Assembly: GCA_006386115.1 (NCBI GenBank)
Contig: VFIW01000033.1
Location: 248,001 to 312,000 of the forward strand
DNA from: Globisporangium splendens
Lineage: Eukaryota; Oomycota; Peronosporomycetes; Pythiales; Pythiaceae
DNA length: 64,000 nt
Reading direction: 5' to 3'
In this document: positions 1 through 9,170 of the stretch, piece after piece
Layout: each line of letters begins with the position of its first letter
Position numbering within the stretch: the stretch's first letter is position 1
Position numbers and translations under genes: made by a program
Notes under the pieces: generated by a model
Seen by the model: only the letters and a program-made list of their open reading frames with translations
Told to the model about the DNA's origin: nothing
Database searches by the model: none

Positions 1-135
1 ATTAATCCAGTGGAGCGAATTACACAACATCCCAGGGATTACAGTTTATACGGCTCAGACTCTTCTCCGGCTGAAAGCCAACCGACTCTCCATGTGGAAC
101 TAGGAGAAAGCTGATCTATCCTGCTCGAATCCCGA

Positions 136-1287
136 ATGTCCCAAGTTGTCCAATCTTCTGTTCAACATCTATTCTGGGAGTGTCCGAAAGCCAAACTGGT
201 GTGGAACTACTTTTATGCGCTATGGGCGAAGATCGGAATCACTCCTAGTCACGACCCTGCAATCTGGATCTTCAGTCTGGATCTACCAGATACTCCAAGG
301 CATGCATGGACCACGATCAAGAGACACACTATCGGACACAAGTTCTCCAATGAACGTCTCCAAGATCATCTCTATCCCGTCGCACACATGCTGTGGCGAT
401 ATATGAGCGCGTCGCTCATACAGACCATTTGGTGTGTGCATCTGCGACGCATGGATTCGGATCCAATCGAATCGACTGCTGAGATGGCGATCATGATGAC
501 CAGATTAGAGGCAGGAATGCGAAACCTCACACGACTCGCTGAAGCGCAAGCTGGAGACTCTGACGGTCACACGGTTGCAGCAGTTCTCAAGGCATATGTC
601 GACTGCTTTCTCAGCCAAACCGACGCCATCCCCTTGACTCCAAATGATACTCGCGGCGTTTACCTGTTGTTTTTCGATGGTGGATCACGCGGCAATCCAG
701 GACCAGGAGGGACTGGATCCATTATCGTGCGTGTCCATAAGGACTCGCACACAGCCAGTTTAATTTGGGCCGCGAGCATGGCGTATAGCAGGAAGGACAC
801 GACCAACAACTTTGCCGAGTACTGGGGTCTCATACACGGACTCCGAGAAGCCCAACGCAGTCACTTCGAACCGTTGTACGTGATTGGAGACAGTGCACTC
901 ATTATCTCCCAACAGCGAATGCATCGGTCCCCTCGACAGCACCGATTGGCACGTTTATACCAGACAAGTCGACGACTCGCGGATTGCATCGACATCCGAG
1001 GATGGTACCATCACTACCGTGCCTTCAACAAGATGGCGGACTCAGCCGCCAACCTAGCCATGGACACCAGAACCTCAACGCAGGTCCACTTCCCAACTCA
1101 AAGAGCTGCTTTCAACAATCTCACCCAGGATCTTGACAACGACGTCATGCATTGGCTTATGCGAAGTTCGGAAGATCCAAGGTCATTGGACAACACAAGG
1201 CAGCCTCACATAGGACCAAGAGAACATGCCATCCTGGTCAAAGATTATTTAGCATTCAGAAGTGATTTATTGCAATCCGCGCTGTAG
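136..1287 (+). pseudogene. LINE ORF2 C-terminus: zf-RVT remnant and RNase H domain
   Basis: The open segment covers the C-terminal 383 residues of the LINE polyprotein. It begins inside the Cys/His finger (SVQHLFWECPKAKLVW) and continues into an RNase H type I domain. The RNase H shows FFDGGSRGNPGPGG (first catalytic Asp), NNFAEYWGL (Glu), VIGDSALI (Asp) and NKMADSAANLA. The GNPGPGG signature resembles the archaeal/plant-type RNase H found in plant L1 elements. The apparent start only follows a frameshift, so this is a broken 3' fragment and not a gene with its own initiation. Confidence 0.85.
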
Positions 1288-1383
1288 ACACATTTACACT
1301 CCTAGATGAAATTCGCAATGAAGATTAAGTAGGAGAATGGATATTGTAGGTCACGAAGATGAACCTAAATATACCTCACCTTA

Positions 1384-1424
1384 AAAAAAAAAAAAAAAAA
1401 AAAAAAAGAAAAAGAAAGAAAAGG
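1384..1424 (+). repeat. A-rich LINE tail
   Basis: A run of about 25 A followed by GAAAAAGAAAGAAAAGG lies directly after the conserved 3' UTR sequence (cctcacctt). It marks the 3' boundary of LINE copy A. The other copies here end in TATAAAGATAAAG-like sequence instead. Confidence 0.85.
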
Positions 1425-1715
1425 ATTGCAGACGAGCTGTCGCGCTCTCATTCGCTGATCACAAGGGAAATTGGTTCACACCCACCACTGTTTCAGGATC
1501 CAGGCACAGAAGACTACTAAGAGAAGTTATCTAGAACAGCATTCTTGAGTTCACAATAAATAAGCGCACTTCAGTCTGAGCTTGTTTGATGCGAACTGCA
1601 GTCAAATTCACCTCCTGTCCTTCTTTCGAGGTCATCCTATTTTCACATCTCTTATCTTAGGCTCTTCAGCCTATTTTAGGGGGTTGACTCCCACATTCTA
1701 GCGACCTTCTCGCCA

Positions 1716-1731
1716 TCTCATTTCTAAATCA
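1716..1731 (+). promoter_or_regulatory. oomycete-like initiator (Inr/FPR)
   Basis: TCTCATTTCTAAATCA lies 30-45 bases upstream of the ATG at 1761. It resembles the oomycete core promoter, an initiator TCATTYY immediately followed by an A/T-rich flanking element. The match is by eye and untested. Confidence 0.45.
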
Positions 1732-1760
1732 ATCCCAAGTGCTGCAGCGACAGACTCACG

Positions 1761-3573
1761 ATGCCACCACCACCAGCAGCAACAAGGAGGAAGAGCGGCG
1801 CTACGCTGCGCTCTGCTTCTGCGCTGCTCCTCCTCTTGGTGTCGCTCGTGCTCGCGAGCGCCCAGTCGGACGAGGAGCAGCGCCAGCAAGCCGCGCACCG
1901 CCACGTAGACGAAGCAGCGCAAGACTCGGAAGCGCGCATTGTTGGTGGCGCGGCGCAGGTGCGAGCGCTATTGCGTTGGCGATTAGGGAGAGAGAGAGAG
2001 TGTGTGTGTGTGTGTGTATGCGGTATATGCTCATGCGTATGTGTGTATGCTTGTATGTTTGCCTTATTAGAAGCCGACGCCGTTGATCTTCCAGAGCGAT
2101 GTGCTGTTCCAGTATGTGCCCGAGTTGCCGCAGTGGGAGATGTTGAACCTGACGCAGTACGATCTGCCGGCGTTCGCGTACGATACGGACTGGAGCGCGA
2201 TCGGCGCGTCGTTCCAGGACGCGTGCGTCGGTACGTTCGAGTTTCTGCGGCTCTGGACGGTGTTCTTGGTGCTCGTGTCCGTTCCAATCGTCCAGGCCGT
2301 GGGCGTGATCGTCGAGGCGCTGCTGCCGCATTTCATCACAGTGGCCAAGATCGGCGCCGAGTACGTGCGCGAGATGGACCCCGTGCATCAAGCGATCGTC
2401 GCGCTCGTGCTGCTCGTCGTGGTTGTGTGCATCCGCAAGGGGTACTTCCGCAAAGCGCGGATCCGCTACTTGCTGTTCAAGCGCAACATGGAGCTGCGGT
2501 ACCGATCGTTCCTGGCATCGCTCAGTGACACGTCGCGCAAAGTCGCAGTTGTGCTGCCGCATGCACTGTTCTTTGTCGTGGCCTACGCGTTGCTGTACTG
2601 GATGCCTGAGATGATCGTGGACTTCTGGAACAACGAGTCGCTCTTCAGCTTCTTCACCATCGGGTATCCGCTGCTCCGCACGATCGGCGTCATCCGCCAC
2701 CGACGCCTGTACTCGAAGCGTGGACGGCAGCAACGAGGGATCTCAACGGCAGCACCACCAGCACCAGGAAGCTCAGGCGTTGCGGCTCGTACCACTGCGA
2801 CTGTTGCTTCATCGGCTAAGCAACCGCAGCGCGTCGCTCGCAGACAAAGCCTCGAAGACTCGGTTTGGAACGAATGGCGCCCGTACGAGACCTCCCTGAA
2901 GTATTGGGTGCTCTGGTCGTTCGCGAGCTGCATCGTCAGCATGGTATCTCTGCTCCTGCCTGGCTTCGTGCTCTCGTTGCTCACCGTGCCGACGTACCTG
3001 TGCAACATTTTCCTCGCATGGGTCCATTCGCCGATCACGAGAGGTGACATTGCGCTATACACGCTGCTTAGTCCTCTGTTCAACCCGTACGCGAACCGCA
3101 TTCGCGACACGGCCGCCCAGCTGCAACAGCCTGAGAACGACGCCGCGAACTTCCTGATGCGCGCGTTGGTGACGTTCCGCGTCTTACCCGAGCAACACGT
3201 TCATTTCATGAAGGATCTGTGGTCCCAGGGTCCAGCGCTCGGCGGACTCATGTTCATCTTCACGCCAGGCTTCGTCACGGCGCGTGGCTGCTTGCTGGTC
3301 GGCTTCGGGTTCCCGGCGTACGTGACGATGGGTGCGCTCGCGGAGAAGACGGCGCGACGCTACGAATGGTGGCTCTGCTACTTTTGCGTCGCTGTCGCAG
3401 TGGACTACCTCGTGACCGCGATCGGCGCCGCGTTCTCGTGGGTTCCACTGTTCTACCACGCGAAGCTCTTGCTGCTGATGTGGCTGCAGTTCCCGTACTT
3501 CCGCGGCGCACAGCGCATCTTTGATACCAGTTTTTCGAGCGTCTTCATCCATCCTGACCGAAAGGAAGACTAG
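1761..3573 (+). CDS. multi-pass membrane protein with C-terminal TB2/DP1/HVA22 (REEP-like) domain
   Basis: Two exons, 1761-1958 and 2071-3573, joined in phase 0, give about 566 aa. Exon 1 encodes a signal-peptide-like N-terminus (leucine run around residues 21-33, then ASAQS). The C-terminal ~90 residues match the TB2/DP1/HVA22 family: GFGFPAYVTM, then a hydrophobic hairpin, then WVPLFYHAKLLLLMWLQFPY and RGAQRIFD. This agrees with the REEP pattern YPAY...WFPLYYELK...W...GA..IY. REEP/Yop1 proteins shape tubular ER. An earlier stretch (FFTIGYPLLRTIGV, ETSLKYWVLWSFASCIVSM, VPTYLCNIFLAWVHSP) looks like a second, diverged copy of the same fold. The N-terminal third holds further membrane segments not recognised in classical REEPs. 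The ATG was chosen because it starts the signal peptide just downstream of an initiator-like motif. Confidence 0.7.
1988..2018 (+). repeat. (GA)n(TG)n microsatellite in intron 1
   Basis: A run of GA dinucleotides passes directly into TG dinucleotides inside the 112-bp intron of the REEP-like gene. Long open frames on both strands across this block are a by-product of the repeat. Confidence 0.9.
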
Positions 3574-3716
3574 AGGGCACCATGGTGATAAGGCAAAGTA
3601 GTTCTCGGTCGAAGAGAGGGATGATAAAAGCAACAACAAAGTGATAGATGATGTTAGGAGATGTGGATTTGGTTGTGGTGTGGATGTAAAGCGACTCGTC
3701 ATTTCCTTCTCCATTC

Positions 3717-4650
3717 TCACTCCACAGCGTTGTTGTCTTTCTGCTTCTCCTTGAGCATGAGCTGGAGAATCTTGCGCAACTCGCTCATGCGCTCGAGGAT
3801 CTCGCGCTCCATCGGAGCAGCCTGGTCTGGTTTCCCCAACGCGATCGTCTCCGACATGAAGGTCTTGCGAGTCTCAATTTCTCCAAGCACCGAGTCGTAG
3901 AGCGCCTCGAGTTGCTCGAGTCGGTCTTTCGGCTTGCGGCCGACACGGAGCGCGTTCGGATGCGAAAGCTCGCGGTCCAGTAACTCGGATCCTGGGAGAA
4001 GTTCTCTGGGAAGGATCGTTCCCTGGTTGTATTGGAACACCTGCTGCAGCTTCTCCACATTCGGCTTCATCCTGCCAACAGCAAACCCAGGACAAAGTAC
4101 TTAGAGACCAGGTTTCGCACGACAAGATGCAAACATCGTTTCTTCGTACTTGATGTAGGACGTCCGGTACGCTTCCATTTGCCGTTTGATCTGGTTGATC
4201 TCCTTTTCGATTTCGCTGAATCACTGGTAGCAAAGTGGAAGTATCGCCTGGGCTTACTTGGATAAGAGATTTCAGGCTTGGTGGTGCCACAATACAACTT
4301 CTTGAGCAACCACCCGGCTTCCGTATCGCTTCCAAAGGCTCTACGCAAGTCGGCAAGAACAATTAGAATACAATTCAGTCCTCTACGTGCCAGTTTAGTT
4401 TAAAGGCAAGGGATTGAGACAGTGTGAGCCCTTACTTCCATGACTCTGTGCAATCTCTCGCGGTTGAGCTACAGATGCAAACACAGGCAATGCGAACATC
4501 AATTTAGCAGATCGGGACCCCTCTCAATGGGCGCAGCTCTACTTACCTGCCGGTGTTTCTGGCACTCTGCGTCTCCATTCTGGCTGCGTCTTGAGTCTCA
4601 ATCTTGTAGATGGAGTGAAGAGCTCCGATGGGGGAGGAAACGAGCATCAC
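3717..4650 (-). CDS. UPF0193/EVG1-like (C22orf23 family) protein, multi-exon
   Basis: The last exon (about 4070 down to 3717) encodes 117 residues ending in a helical segment. RLEQL...EIETRKTFMSETIALG...EREILERMSELRKIL resembles the conserved C-terminus of the UPF0193 (EVG1) family, a cilium/flagellum-associated family. Upstream exons are inferred from splice sites: one ends ARMETQSARNTG near 4552, a short exon lies near 4440-4475, and one encodes AFGSDTEAGWLLKKLYCGTT (about 4262-4340). A helical exon (EIEKEINQIKRQMEAYRTSY, about 4135-4218) probably precedes the last one. The phase at the 4219-4262 junction could not be reconciled, so the middle of the model is provisional. Candidate start: ATG near 4650. 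The family call rests on the last exon only. Confidence 0.4.
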
Positions 4651-5374
4651 TCGTACTGCCACGTCAGCTAAAAATGTAGCCATATCCCGAACACAACATT
4701 TTAACAAGGGACTCCCTCTCATCACGATCAATGATACGAGGAGGATATGCATTTTCGAAGACAATAGAAAGTCGCATTCAAAGTGGGCCACACCATCTTC
4801 TCGCGTGTCCCACCTCAATGTCGTGTGGCCCACACTTGCAGTTCCCGACAGTGGGTTCATCCGGATGATGCTGCACAGCGTTTTCTCAATCACTTGATTG
4901 GTGATGGGCTTGGGATGCGGTGGGAGAAGCGGAAAAAAGAACGTGACGAAGAGTGAAAAGACCAAACAGCCGATCGTGACACACACACAGAGGAACGACG
5001 GATACGATGTGCAAGTCTTGCGTATAGTATACGGACCTCTGTTGAAACAACAGCGCAACGAATCGCGAAGTATACGCTCTCTCCTACTGAGATTGTATAC
5101 TATACGAGGCGCATACTGTGCCGTACTGTGCTGTACTCTTCAGTGGGCACATCACGTGGTTGCTATACAGTCCCGCCCGCTTCAAGCCTGAGTTTCTCCC
5201 GTGTTTTAGACACTGTGCACTCGACAAATGTGCCACTCTGTATAGGAAGCCATGTGTGCCATCCGGATGCTATACCGCGTACGTAAACGTATAGTCCATC
5301 CCCGTTGCCGCCCTCAATAGTGGGCCCCTCCCCCTTCTTACCCGTACGTACCCGTCCGGTCATTGCGCCTTGTG
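4651..5374. other. divergent intergenic region with TATAC dyads
   Basis: No convincing ORF. It separates the leftward UPF0193-like gene from the rightward choline kinase. It contains a cluster of short perfect dyads built on TATAC: CGTATAGTATACG at 5021-5033 and GTATACTATAC near 5094-5104. Further single TATAC/GTATAG occurrences lie at about 5070, 5163, 5270 and 5290. The function is unknown. Confidence 0.5.
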
Positions 5375-7264
5375 ATGCCCTCTGAGGAGCTCAATTGGCG
5401 CGTGTTGCTGCTCGTGACGGCCGCGACGTCGCTCGTCACTGCGGCCACCACGTTCCTCATTTTCCGCGCCGCCGCCGCGAACGCACGACCAGAAAAGAGT
5501 CACTTGGCTCCCTCCTCCTCCTCTGCTGCTCAGACGCAAAGTCCATCGGCAGAAAGATCCACTTTGCAACAAGACGCCAAGGACGAAGACGACGACATTA
5601 TTGAACACACAAGCAGCATGGCGCAAGAAGACGGTACGCTATATGCGCATGGATCGGAAGAGGAGAGTACGCTGATGCTGATGAGGGTGCTGTGTGTGCA
5701 TGTGTTGTGTGCAGTGGTGTATTTGAACAACCCGGACGCGTGCTACGAGTATGTGGTGGGTGGCAGGGAAGACGCCGACGAGTTCGACGACGTCAAGATC
5801 GTCGTCAAAGCCATCTGCCCCGAATGGTGCGTTTCCCCTCATGCGTATTCGATCTGTTTCTAGAAAGAGCGAGTTGATTAACGTGGGTTGCATGTCTCTT
5901 GTTGAAGGAAAAACGCGCAGGATGGTGACATCACGGTCAAGATCATCTCGGGCGGCATCACGAATCGGCTCTACCGCCTCATTTGGCAAGACTACGTGCG
6001 TATTTCTTGTATTTGTATTGGTGCTTTTTGTGGTTGAAGATGCGCATATGGACATGTACTCATGTGCGTGTTGTATTTTTTTCGAATTGTGCAGTCGGTG
6101 CTCGTTCGTTTGTATGGCGACAACACGGAAGCGTTCATCGACCGCGCGGTTGAAAACAGTAAGTCTCCTGTGTGTGTTTCGTTATGAATATTGATAAGTA
6201 GTACTCATGCGCATGACTTTTTGCACTTTAGGACTGTTTGCGCTCTTGTCGGAGCAGGGATTTGCGCCAACGTACCACGGGCGCTTCACGAATGGCCGCA
6301 TTGAAGGGTGGATGGAAGCGCGGCCGTTGGAACCCGAAGAAATGGGACAGGTGTGTCGCTGTATATGCACTAATATGCGCGTTGCTTTGTGCCTAATTTT
6401 CTGTGTGTGTATCGTATGCTTAATGCAGACGTCACCTGTGAACTTCCTGGGCATGATCGGCAAGGAGCTTGGGATCATGCACGTCATGGACATCGCGGGC
6501 GACCGCAGCCCTGTGCTCTGGGAGAAGGTGGAGCGCTTCGAGAAGCTGGCGTTCGAGACCAAGATCGCGGACCCAGTCAAGAGCGCGGCGCTCGAGAAGC
6601 TCAACCTACCCGAACTGCACAAGAAGCTGCAGTGGCTCAAGTCGGTGCTGCCGTCGGAGCTCAACGACAATGGCAAGATGCTGACCGAGGGCGACGACCT
6701 CGACGAAGTCACCAAGCAGGCGATCGCGTTCGCGAACGATGTGGTGTTCTGCCACAACGATGCGCTCAGCGGCAACATCCTGCACAACGATGCGTGGGAT
6801 CGCGTGCAGATCATCGACTATGAATATGGTACGTGTGTTGTTTGCATTTACTTACCTTCGTGGCTTCTTGGTCCACTGTGGTGATAACTAACTGATCCCT
6901 TGTGCATGCAGGTGGCTACAATTTCCGTGGCTTTGACTTTGCCAACCACTTTTGCGAGAACTGTGGCTTTGAGTTGGATCTGAACCTGTACCCGGGTTTG
7001 GAGCAGCAGTTCGCGTTCTTCAAGGCGTACATGGGAGCCGCGGCGCCGGAATTGCTGCAGACGCTCGAGGCGAACAAGGAGTCGAAGGCGTTCTTCCACG
7101 CGCTGTACGACGCCGTGAACCGCTACGCGCTCGCGTCGCACTTGTTTTGGGGCTTTTGGGCCATCGTGCAGGCGGGCCACTCGAAGATCGACTTTGACTT
7201 CTTAGAGTACGCCGGCAAGCGCTTTGACGCGTTCGACGCGCAGAAGAGCTACTTCTTTGCCTAA
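5375..7264 (+). CDS. choline/ethanolamine kinase with N-terminal membrane anchor
   Basis: Seven exons join in frame with GT-AG introns: 5375-5633, 5715-5826, 5908-5995, 6095-6158, 6232-6350, 6429-6828 and 6912-7264, giving 464 aa. The enzyme phosphorylates choline or ethanolamine at the start of the Kennedy pathway. Visible motifs: VKIISGGITNRLYRLIW (ATP-binding loop), VLVRLYGDNTEAFIDR, the Brenner motif CHNDALSGNIL (catalytic Asp and Asn), and IIDYEYGGYNFRGFDFANHF (the DYEY metal/phosphate motif). Residues about 9-30 form a hydrophobic helix (RVLLLVTAATSLVTAATTFL) followed by a Ser/acidic linker. Most family members are cytosolic, so this one may sit on a membrane. Choline versus ethanolamine preference cannot be decided here. 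Confidence 0.9.
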
Positions 7265-7641
7265 GTTCAAACGATACTAGAGAAGCAAAACGATAGTGCC
7301 TAGCAAACTGAGTAGTGTGTGGCAACAATGTGTGTATGTGGACAGAAGGAAACCAACAGTTGACGAAGAGAAAAAGAAATGCAAGTAGTTAAGTACAAAC
7401 CTCGCCAGACCTGGCTTTTGAAGTGCTTTGTGTTTTGACTTACAACCTCCAGGGACTATTTGACAGACGCAAACTCCATTCAAAACTTGTTTCGCTGGCC
7501 CTCCAAGCACTAGGTGCAGACCTGGCTACCTTGCCTCCCTGAATATCGACTCGCACTCGTTTCTCGGTATCATACAAAACTTCATCCTCTCCTTGCCCAG
7601 CAAATGGTAAGTATTTATTCCATCTCGACTCCAACCTGGAT
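7265..7641. other. convergent 3' intergenic region
   Basis: This lies between the 3' ends of the choline kinase (rightward) and the next leftward gene. No convincing ORF, repeat or RNA structure was seen. Confidence 0.4.
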
Positions 7642-8474
7642 CTAGCGCTTGCGCTTGACATCGCTCGAGTTCTCCAGACTCATGTCGAACGCCGGCAGGT
7701 TCTCTAAGGACGTCGACTCGCTCGTCTTCTTGAAGTACCGGTGGATGATCACGGACGGTTTGTCAGGCAGCGTCAGCGTCAGCTCCACGTGCATGCGGCT
7801 CTTCTCGTCGATCGTGCGGATGTCCGTGAGGATGCCGCGGTACCCCGACAGCTGCGTGATCGTCTTGATCTGGCTCGGCTCGCCCGTCACCTTGATCAGA
7901 TTGCCCTTGACGTTCACCTCTTGTCCGAACTTGAGCGTCTTGGTCTCCGTGAAGATGCGCGTGCGGCGCGTGATCACGAACTCGCCCGGCGACTGGTTGA
8001 TGATCACCATCAAGTCAAGCTTGTCCGCAGCTTGACGAGCGATCAACGGCAATCCCTAATACATGAATACGCATCGTGTCGTTACATAAATGATTGCCCA
8101 AACCATACACATATCAAGTCATTCCCTCTACATACCATGGCTTCGAGGTAGTCGTTCGTCGAGTCCGAGTCATCGCGGTCGAGCGACCATCGTCCCGAGA
8201 GATGGAGCGCACCTGCGCCCGCCGTGTTCGGCACCGAAGGCACCGCAGCCGCGACGACCGCCGCAGCGGCCGCGGGGTTAGCCGTCGCCACCGCGGGCTT
8301 GAACGCGCTGCGCACATGGTTCAGACTCATCTGCGCCGCTGCAGCCGCGGCCGCCGTCGCCACGGGCGTCGGGTTCACGCTGGACGCCGCCACGCGCGGC
8401 GGGATCGCGATCGAGTTGCCCACGACGCTCGTCGCGTTGGCCGCGTGCAGGTTCGAGTTCGTGTTGATGTTCAT
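7642..8474 (-). CDS. conserved-looking protein of unknown function with Ala-rich N-terminus
   Basis: Two exons, 8474-8136 and 8055-7642, join in phase 0 (…LEAM|GLPLIAR…) to give 250 aa. The first ~85 residues are low complexity (Asn-, Ala- and Val-rich). From about residue 90 (LHLSGRWSLDRDDSDSTNDY) it becomes globular. An Ile/Val/Thr-alternating segment (LDLMVIINQSPGEFVITRRT, then FGQEVNVKGNLIKVTGE, then MHVELTLTLPDKPSVIIHRY) reads as a run of beta strands, as in small lipocalin/FABP-like barrels. That fold is only a guess. The C-terminus ends in a basic KRKR. The ATG at 8474 was chosen because an upstream in-frame ATG would add a Cys-rich segment unlike the rest. I do not recognise the family. 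Confidence 0.6.
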
Positions 8475-9170
8475 TGTGGCGATCTGGTGTTCGCGGAAGC
8501 AGCGAGAATCGGACTTTCTAATGGGAATACAGCACCATATGAGACAACACAGTGAGCGACACAACAGACACAACAAGGTCGCGGGTGTATACTAGCGTCG
8601 TAAAAGCGGCATTTAGCTCCATATACACGCGCGCACTGAGCACCACACGTACGCAGAGGGCGGTGGCGTTCGCGCTTCAGCGGCTGTGGGTTGACTTTCT
8701 CAGCCAAAGCGTCTCGCCCATACAAAAAACAAACGAGGGAACAGGAAACGATACCTTCGTGCAACTTCCGTGACGACTTTCTCTTCAGTTATTACATGAG
8801 AGAGTCGTGACGGTACATTGAAGTCAGAGTCTGTGTGATACACACGCAAATAAGGTGGGACACCCAAATCAGCGTGGCTTACATCAAATGATTTCACAAT
8901 GCATACCCTTGTATACACGATGCGAATCAAATTCTGTCGCACCAATACATATCCTTTTACAATTAAGATATGAATCATATCAAATCTGCAAAGCATTCAA
9001 ATTTTGAACAGCAAAAAAAGCGCGCGATTTGCTGCTTCATACAAACAACAGGCAATTGGAGACATCCAAAGCTCATAGAACCACTGTGGGAGGAAGGAAG
9101 AGAAGCCGCTGCTATTCACGCATCCATATCAAGTGCCGCTGTTTTCAGGCGATAGACAGTCACACAGCGC
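8475..9170. other. divergent promoter region
   Basis: This separates the leftward unknown gene from the rightward kinesin. No ORF with coding character was seen, and no clear initiator motif was found by eye. Confidence 0.4.

Larger units (their letters stand above)
1..1424 (+). mobile_element. LINE (L1-type, RNase H-bearing) copy A, 3' part
   Basis: This is the 3' end of a non-LTR retrotransposon that enters from outside the window. It matches the near-complete copy D (39.1-48.4 kb) over the zf-RVT-like finger, the RNase H domain and the 3' UTR. Two lesions relative to copy D are visible: a TAG stop at 101-103 in place of a Tyr codon, and a one-base deletion near 139. It ends in an A-rich tail rather than the ATAAAG-type tail of the other copies. 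It is an inactive fragment. Confidence 0.9.

Noticed and set aside
1698..2733. Several long overlapping reverse-strand frames over the REEP-like gene
   Set aside because: They are shadows of the GC-rich coding exon and of the GA/TG microsatellite; compositions are Arg/Ser- or His-biased and no motif is found.
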